NCBI GenBank assembly: GCA_014384545.1
Contig: JACNFQ010000040.1
Coordinates: forward strand, 1 to 12,135
DNA: 12,135 nucleotides
Origin: a bacterium
GTDB taxonomy: Bacteria > UBP7 > UBA6624
Reading direction: 5' to 3'
Shown one piece after another: positions 1 to 8,098 of this stretch. The notes under the pieces are model-generated. The model was not told the DNA's origin. It made no database searches and saw nothing but the letters and a program-made list of their open reading frames with translations. The first letter of the stretch is position 1, and every line of letters begins with the position of its first letter. A program made the position numbers and the translations under genes.

Positions 1-3000
1 GACTGGCCAGGACTCATCCACCCGAAGCTCTGGTAGGGGCGGCACTGGATTGTGGTCAAAATGACATCGCGAATACAGACCGTGGCACGATGTTCGGGGT
101 TCCTTCTTATGATCGGGCTGATGCCAAGAAGGGTATCAAGCCTTTGATTGGCTGTGAGGCGTATATCTTGGATCAGTTTGATTTGGGAGAGCGTGGCACA
201 GGTGCTCCCAAAACACACCACATCACACTCTTGGCTCAGAACCAGGTGGGGTATACGAATCTATGTCGCCTTATTACCAAAGCACACCTAAAAGGGTTTT
301 ATCGGAAACCCCGCCTCCATTTGGGGTGGCTGGAAGCGAGGGCAGAGGGAATCATCGTTCTTTCTGGATGTATGCAGGGTATCTTGGGTCAAGCGATTCT
401 GGAGGATAGAAGCGAGCATTATCGAGAACGAGCTGGATGGTTTAGGGAAGTTTTCAAGAATCGGTTCTTTCTAGAAGTGATGGATCATGATCTTCCTCAA
501 GAACAGCAGATTGCGAAAACTCTCTTTGAGTTGGCAAAGAAGGATGGGTATCCTGTCGTTGCCACGAATGATGTCCACTTTATTGAGAAAGGAGGAAATG
601 AAGCCCAGGATTTACTCTTGGCGATTCGGAGCAATGCCCCCCTTAATGATACGACTCGATGGAAAGCAGAGCTCGATAATCTTCACTTGACGACTGAAGA
701 GGAGATGAAGGCGATCTTCCCTGATCACAAAGAGGCAGTTTTTGCCAGTCAGGAGATTGCGGATCGGATTGACGACCTTTCTTCTCTCTTTTCGGATGCA
801 GAACCGATCTTTCCAGCGGTAGAAGTCCCCAAGCCCCATACAGATTCAATGACTTGGTTGAGGGGTTTATCTAGGAAGGGGCTAGAGAGCTTGGGAGTAA
901 ATGGGAAGGACGCCACAACTCGGTTGAACGACGAGTTGGGTGTGATTGACCGTTTGGGGTATGCTGATTATTTCTTGGTGGTGCGAGATTTCATTGCTTT
1001 TGCCCGGCAGGAAGGGATACCTGTGGGGCCAGGAAGAGGCTCTGCAGCGGGCAGTTTGGTCGCTTTTTCATTGGGCATCACTCAGGTCAACCCTTTAGAT
1101 TATGGACTCCTTTTTGAGCGGTTCTTGAATGAAGGAAGAAAGTCTCTTCCCGATATTGATACAGACTTTTGTACCCTGAGAAGAGAGGAAGTCTTGAATC
1201 ATATTCGAGAGACCCACGGCGAGACTAAGGTGGCACAAATCGTGACATTCAATCGACTCAAGGGTCGATTGGCGTTCCGAGATATGGCACGCCTTTCAGG
1301 TATTCCTGAAGGGAGGTATGGTCCTGTTGCCAAGGCACTCATTATGGGTGAGGAATTGGATGATACAAAAGAGAACGAAGTCGTCATGTCGATGCTCAAG
1401 AAGGACGATGAGTGCGCGGAGGCGATGGAGAAAGCGAAGAAGGTTGAAAATACCATCAGAAACCGTGGCGTCCACGCTGCGGGGCTCGTTGTGGGAAGAG
1501 AGACACTCTCTAATCTTGTTCCTTTGGCAAGGGATAAGTCGGGTGCGATTATCAGCCAATATGAGATGGGAGATTTGGAGAGGATGGGTTTGGTCAAGAT
1601 GGATGTCTTGGGCATCCGAAACCTGACTCTTTTGGATAAAGCCCAAGAGGAGATTCTCCGGTGCGGCGGCGTATGCGATCTAGAAAACCTACCCGATGGA
1701 GATGCCAAGGCATTCGCTATATTGGCGAAGGGAGATACGGATGGTGTCTTTCAGTTTGAAGCCCCAAATGCCGTTCGACTCCTCAAGCAAGTGAAACCCC
1801 GCTCGATTGAAGACCTTGCTGTTGTCAACGCTCTTATTCGTCCCGGACCGATGAATGCTGGGTTGACGCAGAGGTATGTAAGACGACGCAGGAAAAAAGA
1901 GAAACCGACCCCACCCCACCCTGCCCTTGAAGGAATCCTGAAGGATACTCTGGGGGTGATGGTCTATCAAGAACAGGTCATGCTGATGGCGAGAGAAATC
2001 GCAGGATTCTCATTGGTAGATGCAGATGACCTTAGAAAAGCGATGGGCAAGAAGAAGAAAGAGGTGATGGACGCTCAGCGTTCTCGCTTTATTGAAGGAG
2101 CGAAGAAGGTGGGAATGGTCAAGCCACGAGCCGCCAAAAAGCTCTTTGATGAAGTTGCGGAGTTTGCGCAATACGGGTTCAATAAGAGTCATGCTGTCGC
2201 CTACGCCATCGTCGCCTACCAATGTGCCTGGCTAAAGGCACATTTCCCCGCTCCGTTCCATGCTGCCCTCTTATCTAGTTTCGGAGGGAACGCCGAAAAG
2301 GTAGGGGAATCCGTTTCACGGTTGCGGAGCCGAGGTGTTGAGGTCTTGCCCCCACACGTCAACACCAGCGAAGGTATCTTCTCGGTGGCAAAGGGGGGTG
2401 CTATTCGGTTTGGATTGGGTTCAATCCGCCACTTCGGAGAAGGAGCCGCGGAGGCGTTGGTGACAGAAAGGGCATTGAATGGACCCTATCCCTCTGTTCA
2501 AGAGTTCGTAGAGCGTTGCTCAGATATTGTGAACAAGCGTGCGGCAGAATCTCTAGCTGCTTCCGGGGCTTTTGAAGGGATGGGATTTGATCGTCGACGG
2601 CTCGTTTGTGTGATGGAAGATCTTTACAGAGATACGGAACGGAACAAGGGAAACAAGAACCAGTTGATGCTCCTTGAAGAAATGGAAGCGGTTCGTGTTA
2701 GGGATCCCAGTGCAGAAGAGTTGGCAGTTTTGCCTAGTGAAGGGGCGCTGGAATACGGTGCACTGGACTGCTTCTTGACAACCGATCCCCTTGGTCAGGA
2801 GGGGTTGGCAATTCGGGAGAGAGGGTTGCTGAGTTTGAAAGAGAGTGCCAAAAAGAAGAGCAAGGTGAAAGTGGTGGGATTCCTGAGTGGCTCTTCAATA
2901 CGCTCCTTTGGAGGGAAGAAAGTCGCTGAAGGGATGATTCAGGATGACACCAACCGTTTTGAATGGGTGATGTTTGGAGATGGTGTTGCCAATCTGGAAC

Positions 3001-3341
3001 GAGATGATCTAGAGAATGGTCTCGTTGTGGCTGAAGGTGTTTTCAAGAAAGGGCGAGATGCGCGCCCTCGTCTCACCATCTCTGCGTTGTGGCCAAGAGG
3101 GATTGGAGTTGAGATTCAAAGGAAGAAGCCTTCGCCACCTTTGCCCCCCATTGAGTTGTTCTTACCAAGCAACCTTGACGAAACGGCGTTGGGACAATTG
3201 GCAAGACTGGTTCGCCAGATGAAGCCCGGTGGCATCCGTGTAGAGCTCCATTTTGAGTGTGGAGGGAGGTTTGAACTGACCTCTAGAGTTGAGGAAGCAT
3301 CCCGCCAATCCCTTGTGGATTGGAGCGAATCGCTAAAGTAG
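1..3341 (+). CDS. dnaE: DNA polymerase III subunit alpha, DnaE1 type (5' partial)
   Basis: Replicative DNA polymerase, the catalytic alpha subunit of the Pol III holoenzyme. The reading frame is open from base 3, and the ATG at 90 is the internal Met of the TDRGTMFG motif, not the start. The gene therefore begins upstream; 1112 residues are visible and perhaps 35-45 are missing. Numbering from base 3: N-terminal PHP domain (GCEAY, ATNDVHF); polymerase core with GPGRGSAAGS near residue 342; catalytic aspartates in PDIDTDF (D384, D386) and VKMDVLG (D534); the canonical YGFNKSHAVAYA block near residue 724; a helix-hairpin-helix region with KRAAESLAASGAF; a likely beta-clamp-binding motif QLMLL (bases 2661-2675); and an OB-fold at about residues 955-1030. 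GPGRGSAAGS with PDIDTDFC marks DnaE1 rather than the error-prone DnaE2. In the PHP domain, the usual TDHG is TDRG, so one metal ligand seems lost. Ends TAG, 12 bases before folE2, which is probably cotranscribed. Confidence 0.97.
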   Translation, partial: LARTHPPEALVGAALDCGQNDIANTDRGTMFGVPSYDRADAKKGIKPLIGCEAYILDQFDLGERGTGAPKTHHITLLAQNQVGYTNLCRLITKAHLKGFYRKPRLHLGWLEARAEGIIVLSGCMQGILGQAILEDRSEHYRERAGWFREVFKNRFFLEVMDHDLPQEQQIAKTLFELAKKDGYPVVATNDVHFIEKGGNEAQDLLLAIRSNAPLNDTTRWKAELDNLHLTTEEEMKAIFPDHKEAVFASQEIADRIDDLSSLFSDAEPIFPAVEVPKPHTDSMTWLRGLSRKGLESLGVNGKDATTRLNDELGVIDRLGYADYFLVVRDFIAFARQEGIPVGPGRGSAAGSLVAFSLGITQVNPLDYGLLFERFLNEGRKSLPDIDTDFCTLRREEVLNHIRETHGETKVAQIVTFNRLKGRLAFRDMARLSGIPEGRYGPVAKALIMGEELDDTKENEVVMSMLKKDDECAEAMEKAKKVENTIRNRGVHAAGLVVGRETLSNLVPLARDKSGAIISQYEMGDLERMGLVKMDVLGIRNLTLLDKAQEEILRCGGVCDLENLPDGDAKAFAILAKGDTDGVFQFEAPNAVRLLKQVKPRSIEDLAVVNALIRPGPMNAGLTQRYVRRRRKKEKPTPPHPALEGILKDTLGVMVYQEQVMLMAREIAGFSLVDADDLRKAMGKKKKEVMDAQRSRFIEGAKKVGMVKPRAAKKLFDEVAEFAQYGFNKSHAVAYAIVAYQCAWLKAHFPAPFHAALLSSFGGNAEKVGESVSRLRSRGVEVLPPHVNTSEGIFSVAKGGAIRFGLGSIRHFGEGAAEALVTERALNGPYPSVQEFVERCSDIVNKRAAESLAASGAFEGMGFDRRRLVCVMEDLYRDTERNKGNKNQLMLLEEMEAVRVRDPSAEELAVLPSEGALEYGALDCFLTTDPLGQEGLAIRERGLLSLKESAKKKSKVKVVGFLSGSSIRSFGGKKVAEGMIQDDTNRFEWVMFGDGVANLERDDLENGLVVAEGVFKKGRDARPRLTISALWPRGIGVEIQRKKPSPPLPPIELFLPSNLDETALGQLARLVRQMKPGGIRVELHFECGGRFELTSRVEEASRQSLVDWSESLK

Positions 3342-3353
3342 AATAAAGCACTA

Positions 3354-4217
3354 ATGGATTCCAGAGATACTCTGTCCAGCGACCATCTTCCTGATGTGCA
3401 AGAGTGGTCCGATAGCCGAGGAATTGATATCGAAAAGGTTGGGGTTTCCGAGATTCGAATCCCTCTCCAACTTAGAGAGAAAGGAGGAGGTATCCAGCGC
3501 TCTGTGGGGGAAGTGGCCCTCTCAGTAGCTCTCCCTGGGAAATGGAAAGGGACTCATATGAGCCGCTTTACCCAGCTGCTAAATACCTTTACCCAAAACC
3601 CTGACCACACCTTTGCCAGCGGTGAAATGGTCGCCTTGGCTTCGATGATGTTGGAGAAGCTTGGTGCCCAACGAGCATTTGTGGAGGTTTCTGTAGACTT
3701 TTTTATGAATGTGGAGGCTCCGGAGACTGGTCTTGTAGGTGTTGCTCCTTATGTGGGGCTGATAGAGGTGGAGGTCGTTAGGGAGGATGAAGGAGATTGT
3801 CACACACGCGTTTTTACGGGGGTTGAAGTTCAGGGACAGACCTGTTGTCCTTGCTCCCGCGAGATTAGTGACTTTGACCCCAAGACAGGCAAAGGGCGCG
3901 GAGCCCATTCACAGCATGGGGATGTCCATATCTTAGTAGAAGCGAAGGCCGGGGAGATGATTTGGTTTGAAGACTTGATTGAGATAGCTATCTCTTCATT
4001 ATCCGCACCTTCTTACCCCATTCTGAAGCGCATTGACGAGCGTGCAGCAACGATTCAGGCGTATGACAATCCTTGCTTTGTAGAAGATGTTGTGCGGAAT
4101 GCAGCACTCCAACTACGCTCATTCCCGGGGATAAGTTGGTTTGAAGTAGAAGTCCTCAATCACGAAGTGATTCACTTCCACAAAGCGTTCGCTCGTATCC
4201 AAGAAGACGTCACTTAA
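3354..4217 (+). CDS. folE2: GTP cyclohydrolase IB (FolE2 family)
   Basis: Converts GTP to 7,8-dihydroneopterin triphosphate, the first step of tetrahydrofolate and other pterin synthesis. The 287 residues fit the FolE2 (COG1469) family. The N-terminus has LPDVQ followed by IDIEKVGV, a family signature, which supports the ATG at 3354. The active-site block is TCCPCSREIS with C165 as the expected catalytic/metal-binding Cys. It is followed by GAHSQ (H185), and the FVEDVVR motif (E244) probably supplies the acidic ligand. About eight extra residues (DFDPKTGK region) lie between the Cys and His motifs compared with the usual CPCS-GAH spacing as I recall it. Cys164 next to C165 is also unusual. 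FolE2 enzymes are metal-promiscuous substitutes for zinc-dependent FolE. I see no Zur-like site, and the short gap after dnaE suggests read-through expression. There is no strong Shine-Dalgarno sequence. Stop TAA lies 13 bases from the convergent cytidylyltransferase gene. Confidence 0.95.
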   Translation: MDSRDTLSSDHLPDVQEWSDSRGIDIEKVGVSEIRIPLQLREKGGGIQRSVGEVALSVALPGKWKGTHMSRFTQLLNTFTQNPDHTFASGEMVALASMMLEKLGAQRAFVEVSVDFFMNVEAPETGLVGVAPYVGLIEVEVVREDEGDCHTRVFTGVEVQGQTCCPCSREISDFDPKTGKGRGAHSQHGDVHILVEAKAGEMIWFEDLIEIAISSLSAPSYPILKRIDERAATIQAYDNPCFVEDVVRNAALQLRSFPGISWFEVEVLNHEVIHFHKAFARIQEDVT

Positions 4218-4230
4218 TTCAGTCGTTGCT

Positions 4231-4791
4231 CTAAACGCCCTTTGCATCTAGAGGATAGTCTATGTTCCGAAGGATCCCTGGGTCATTCACATCCAAATAG
4301 TGACGGTTTTGGACGGAGATCCAAGTCCTTAGGGGCGTGTGAGGTTCTTCAGCCATCAAGGAGGGTAGAAGGTCAGCACCGATGCCGATGGGATGACCAG
4401 ACTTTCCCTTATATTGAGGGCACACAACACCATGAGGAATGAGTTCTTTTTCTATCAGTTGAATTGTCTCCAGCGTGACCAAGGGGTGGTCAATGGGCCA
4501 CAATAGTACACCTCTTTCTACCTTGCCTAGTGCGTGAATGCCCACCTGGATAGAGCCTGTCCTACCCCTTTCGGGGTGGGGATTATGAATAGGGATAATG
4601 GAAGGAGAATCAAGAGCGGAAGTAATGACCTCTATATCTTTCCCCAGTACGAGCACGACCGATTGAAACCCTCCCTTTAGGCAGGTTGCATATAGTACTT
4701 CTGCGGCGGGGTTCCCCCCAATGGATGTGAGTGCTTTGGGAGTACCCATTCTTTGGGATGCCCCTGCAGCAAGGATGAGTGCAGCGGTCAA
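4231..4791 (-). CDS. mocA: MobA/MocA-like molybdenum cofactor nucleotidyltransferase
   Basis: Probably transfers CMP from CTP to molybdopterin, giving the molybdopterin cytosine dinucleotide used by bacterial xanthine-oxidase-family enzymes. The 186 residues form one NTP-transferase (GT-A) domain: nucleotide-binding LAAGASQRMGTPK (residues 7-19), GRTGSIQVG (76-84), the metal-binding acidic motif PIDHPLV (D101, in place of the common PADMPLV), GHPIGIG (132-138), and a C-terminal NDPGILRNIDYPLD segment matching the family's DIDTPED ending. The start is TTG at 4791-4789, whose last two bases form part of the TGA stop of the FAD-subunit gene (TTGA overlap), so translation is likely coupled. It is the last gene of the four-gene minus-strand operon, and its position there argues for a dedicated cofactor-maturation role. 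MobA (guanylyl) activity or another sugar-nucleotide function cannot be excluded from motifs alone. Confidence 0.85.
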   Translation of the reverse strand: MTAALILAAGASQRMGTPKALTSIGGNPAAEVLYATCLKGGFQSVVLVLGKDIEVITSALDSPSIIPIHNPHPERGRTGSIQVGIHALGKVERGVLLWPIDHPLVTLETIQLIEKELIPHGVVCPQYKGKSGHPIGIGADLLPSLMAEEPHTPLRTWISVQNRHYLDVNDPGILRNIDYPLDAKGV

Positions 4792-5744
4792 TGGTCGCCG
4801 CGAAGGCGCATAAGGAGACGTCGGACAAAGACGGGCACCATTCTCTTTCTATAACTAGGTGTTAGACCTACATTCTTCATCGGTTTCACACGTGCATAGG
4901 CGCTCTTTGCTATCACTTCAATCGCTTCATCAGTTAGAGGCTCTCCCAGAAAACTCTCAGTGGGCACTTCAATAGGAATGGAATCAACGGCTCCGAGGAA
5001 AAGAGATAAGTTAGATAAGTACCCTTCACAAAGTCCCATGGCGCAACCCACGCCAAGTAAGGGAAAATCCCACGCCTCGCGAATTCGGAGTTTGGCATAA
5101 CCGGTGAGAAGTGTGGGATCATCATGCCATGAGATAGTGGTAAGAATCTCTCCCGGTTTTAGGACCATTCTTCGAATCCCATCTTGTTGGTAAAAGGTGC
5201 GCAAGGGTAAAGATCTTTCTCCTTGAGGACCCACAAATGATAGTGTTGCATCCATCGCCATCAACAGAGGAGCCAAGTCGCTTGAGAATGTCGCTACACA
5301 ACTGTTAGCACCTGGCACGACACGACAGACTGGACCCTCCGCTTTGAGACAAGACCCAACTGTTGCTCTCCAAAACGGGCTTTGATTGAAGAAGTGGCAT
5401 CGGGTATCCAATAGGAGGTTGCCCCCAATCGTCGCCGTTGTCCGAATCAAAGGGCTAGCCACCACCTCAATCGCCTCTCTTAAGCCTTGAGGCAACGGAG
5501 AAAATCCCAAGAGTGAATGGAGCGTTGCCAAAGCCCCAATCTTCCCAGATTCCACATCGTGCAAGGAGGGAATGGACTGGAGAGAGATGAGATGAGGCTG
5601 ATTGTTGAGACGGTTCTTCCAGTTGGGGAGGAGGTCAGTGCCTCCAGCTAAGAATGAGACGCCCTCTTCTTGATGGAGGGCGGCAAGGTCAACAGCTTCA
5701 TCAACCGTTGTGGGACGGTGTAGGAGAAAGGGTGGAAGTATCAT
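4788..5744 (-). CDS. hcrB: FAD-binding subunit of a 4-hydroxybenzoyl-CoA reductase-like molybdoenzyme, with predicted extra [4Fe-4S] cluster
   Basis: Medium subunit that passes electrons between FAD and the iron-sulfur chain of the complex. The 318 residues show the FAD_binding_5 signatures FLAGGTDLL (31-39) and TIGGN (105-109), followed by the CO-dehydrogenase-flavoprotein C-terminal domain. After TIGGN comes a loop with RCHFFNQSPFWR and four cysteines, C116, C132, C140 and C149. Their spacing of 16, 8 and 9 equals that of the four [4Fe-4S] ligands I recall for Thauera aromatica HcrB (C122, C138, C146, C155), shifted by six throughout. Ordinary xanthine dehydrogenase and CO dehydrogenase FAD subunits lack this loop. 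In HcrB the loop is an insertion that lets electrons enter from a low-potential donor. The start ATG overlaps the large-subunit stop (ATGA). The family assignment is strong; the physiological substrate is inferred. Confidence 0.93.
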   Translation of the reverse strand: MILPPFLLHRPTTVDEAVDLAALHQEEGVSFLAGGTDLLPNWKNRLNNQPHLISLQSIPSLHDVESGKIGALATLHSLLGFSPLPQGLREAIEVVASPLIRTTATIGGNLLLDTRCHFFNQSPFWRATVGSCLKAEGPVCRVVPGANSCVATFSSDLAPLLMAMDATLSFVGPQGERSLPLRTFYQQDGIRRMVLKPGEILTTISWHDDPTLLTGYAKLRIREAWDFPLLGVGCAMGLCEGYLSNLSLFLGAVDSIPIEVPTESFLGEPLTDEAIEVIAKSAYARVKPMKNVGLTPSYRKRMVPVFVRRLLMRLRGDH

Positions 5745-8098
5745 CGCTTCTTGTCCAAAGCAGCCAGAACCTTGTCTGGTGTGATGGGGAGATGTCGCAT
5801 TCGGATACCGACCGCATCATGAATCCCATTCCCAATGGCGGGCAGGATGGGCAATAGAGGGCCTTCCCCCGCTTCTTTTGCCCCATAAGGTCCTTCGGGG
5901 TCGTTAGATTCCACCAAGAAAACCTCCACTTCAGGGGCATCTGTAGAGGGAATAATCTTATAGTCCAGTAGATTGGCGTTCTCAATGCGCCCCGAGCCTC
6001 GGTTATAGTCGAAAGATTCGGTCAATGCTTGGCCCATGCCCATATGGACACATCCCTCAATCTGCCCTTCAACAGCGATTGGGTTTATGGCAAATCCACA
6101 ATCATGAGCCGCCCACACCTTAGGGACTTTCACAATCCCCGTTTCTGGATCCACATCCACTTCGGCGATGTAGGCACTCATGGAGTAGGACGGTGAAAGC
6201 CCAGCTGCAGCTCCCTTATGTGTGCCTCCCATAACGGCTCCCTTTTCTGATTCTTTACCGCGCAAGATCTCCACACGGGGCAAATCAGGATTCAAGTTAG
6301 GGGCTTGGTAGTGCCCTTTGCCGTGGAGCGCTCCTGAATCGAAAAGTGCCTCCCGCACCGCATCAACAAACGAGAGTCTGATCGTAGGGTTAGGTGCATA
6401 TATGACCTCTTCGCCTTCCAGAACAAAACCAGAAGCAGGTTGACCCGTTAGACGTGCTGCACCAGCAACAATCTGTTGAGCTACTTTTTCTGCTGCACGG
6501 ATTGCTGCGTTACCCGCCATGAAGGTCACACGGGAGGAATAGGACCCCAAATCGATGGGTGATGTATCGCTGTTCTTGGTGTAGACACGAATACGGTTAA
6601 GTCCTACACCCAGCCCTTCTGCTACACATTGAGCCAAGACTGTATCAGATCCCTGCCCTATTTCAGCAGCCAAGGAGTGTACAGTAACACCCCCATCAAA
6701 ATCGACTTTCAGATGGACGGTGCTTTGAGGCATTCGCTCCCAATGAATCGGTAGAGCACTCCCAGAAATGTAGAACCCACATCCGATACCTAGCCCTTTC
6801 CCAAAAGGGAGGTTCCCACGGCGCTCGTCCCAACCAGATGCCTCTCTAACGACCTCAATGCACTCCCGAATACCGCAACTGGTGATTCTGAGACCGTTAG
6901 GGGTTAAGGAATGGGGCTGCCATGCGTTTTGGAGACGAATAGCGCAAGGATCCATCCCCAAATCCTCTGCGATTTCGTCCAACAGGGTCTCCAACGCATA
7001 CCTAGAGTTCACGGCACCATGCCCACGCATTGCTCCTGAAGGAGGCTTATTCGTTGTTACGCGGCGACCTCTGTAATCAAAGGAGGGTATCTTGTAAGGT
7101 CCCATTGACAAGGCACCGTTGTAATAAGAGGTAATGACCCCAAAAGAACCCCATGCTCCACCATCAATCAGAGCATCTATTTGGAGGGCAGTCAAGTTCC
7201 CCAACGCATCAGCAGAGAGTGCCATTTCTGTCTTGGTGGGGTGGCGACCATGGTTTGTGATAAAGAGTTCTTCTCTGTCAAAGAGAATCTTGACAGGGCG
7301 ACCAGATTTCTTGGCGAGAAGAGCAGCGACCATTTCGTGGGGGAACGGGTCGCTTTTCCCCCCAAAACCTCCACCTACATAAGGGCGAATGACCCGAACC
7401 TTGTGCATCGGCAACTCAAATACTTCTGCGAGAGAGCGTTGGAGATAATGGGGTACTTGAGTCGCACTCCAAACAGTCAATCGTCCTTGAGCTGACCAAT
7501 GAGCAATCGTGGCATGGGGCTCCGTGGGAGCATGGGTAACACCTTGGAAGCGAAAAGAGCCCTTGACCGAAGAACGAGCGTCACGAAATGCCTCTTCCAC
7601 ATCTCCAAAGGACTGTTTGACCTCTTTGAAACGGCTGCCTGGATAGCTGTGCATGGGTTGGATCTTTTCAACGCCATCTTTGAGGGGTTTGAGAGCTTCG
7701 TCCATCCTCAATACAGGGGGCAGCACCTTCGTTTTCACCTTGATAAGGGAAAGCGCCTCCAAGGCGATTGCCTCGGTGTCGGCAGCGACTGCTGCAATGC
7801 CATCTCCTAAATAGACAACTTTGTCCACCGCCAAAGCTGTTTCATCTTTAGTCATCGGAAGAACACCAAATCGAATAGGCGCATCTGCACCTACGGCTAC
7901 CGCGTGAACACCAAGTAGATTTGATGCATCCACTACCCTAATAGACTCGATTTGGGCATGTTCGTGAGGGCTGCGCAGAATACGACCAACCAGGAGCCCA
8001 GGGAGGGTTATGTCATCGGTGTAAACTGCCTCGCCCGTTACTTTTTCGGCACCATCAACGAGTGGTGTTGACTTGCCAACAATCTCTTTGGATGTCAT
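5741..8098 (-). CDS. hcrA: Molybdopterin-binding large subunit, 4-hydroxybenzoyl-CoA reductase-like (xanthine oxidase family)
   Basis: Catalytic subunit that binds the Mo-pterin cofactor and the substrate. The 785 residues are close to the roughly 770 of HcrA. The N-terminal aldehyde-oxidase/xanthine-dehydrogenase a/b hammerhead domain opens with TPLVDGAEKVTG (11-22) and LVGRILRSPH (36-45). Cofactor-binding motifs follow: GGGFGGKSD (242-250), AMRGHGAVNSR (356-366), EIGQGSDT (479-486, Q482 near Mo), GSYSSRVTFMAGNAAI (518-533) and GPYGAKEAGEG (736-746), where E745 is the expected catalytic Glu. The AMRGHG motif replaces the Cys-containing loop of Mo/Cu CO dehydrogenase, which rules that enzyme out. 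The SYSSRVTFM and GAMRGHG blocks resemble 4-hydroxybenzoyl-CoA reductases as I remember them. No signal peptide is seen, so it is cytoplasmic. ATGA overlaps join it to both neighbours. A hydroxylase for another aromatic or heterocyclic substrate remains possible. Confidence 0.94.
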   Translation of the reverse strand: MTSKEIVGKSTPLVDGAEKVTGEAVYTDDITLPGLLVGRILRSPHEHAQIESIRVVDASNLLGVHAVAVGADAPIRFGVLPMTKDETALAVDKVVYLGDGIAAVAADTEAIALEALSLIKVKTKVLPPVLRMDEALKPLKDGVEKIQPMHSYPGSRFKEVKQSFGDVEEAFRDARSSVKGSFRFQGVTHAPTEPHATIAHWSAQGRLTVWSATQVPHYLQRSLAEVFELPMHKVRVIRPYVGGGFGGKSDPFPHEMVAALLAKKSGRPVKILFDREELFITNHGRHPTKTEMALSADALGNLTALQIDALIDGGAWGSFGVITSYYNGALSMGPYKIPSFDYRGRRVTTNKPPSGAMRGHGAVNSRYALETLLDEIAEDLGMDPCAIRLQNAWQPHSLTPNGLRITSCGIRECIEVVREASGWDERRGNLPFGKGLGIGCGFYISGSALPIHWERMPQSTVHLKVDFDGGVTVHSLAAEIGQGSDTVLAQCVAEGLGVGLNRIRVYTKNSDTSPIDLGSYSSRVTFMAGNAAIRAAEKVAQQIVAGAARLTGQPASGFVLEGEEVIYAPNPTIRLSFVDAVREALFDSGALHGKGHYQAPNLNPDLPRVEILRGKESEKGAVMGGTHKGAAAGLSPSYSMSAYIAEVDVDPETGIVKVPKVWAAHDCGFAINPIAVEGQIEGCVHMGMGQALTESFDYNRGSGRIENANLLDYKIIPSTDAPEVEVFLVESNDPEGPYGAKEAGEGPLLPILPAIGNGIHDAVGIRMRHLPITPDKVLAALDKKR

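Noticed and set aside
90-92. ATG at 90 as the start of dnaE
   Set aside because: The frame continues upstream to base 3 with sequence matching the DnaE N-terminal region; this Met is the conserved one of the TDxGxMFG motif.
1199-1708. 169-residue open frame opposite dnaE
   Set aside because: Low-complexity Ser-rich product lying wholly antisense to conserved polymerase motifs, with no recognisable domain.
1-3341. Error-prone polymerase DnaE2/ImuC
   Set aside because: The TDR motif and length suggested it, but GPGRGSAAGS, PDIDTDFC, YGFNKSHAVAYA and a clamp-binding motif point to replicative DnaE1, and no imuA/imuB genes lie nearby.
4210-4240. Intrinsic terminator between folE2 and the mocA-like gene
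   Set aside because: The 13-base gap shows no stem-loop followed by a T-run in either direction.
5741-8098. Assignment as Mo/Cu CO dehydrogenase (CoxL) or classical xanthine dehydrogenase
   Set aside because: The active-site loop is AMRGHG without the CoxL Cys, and the FAD subunit carries the 4Fe-4S cysteine loop typical of 4-hydroxybenzoyl-CoA reductase.
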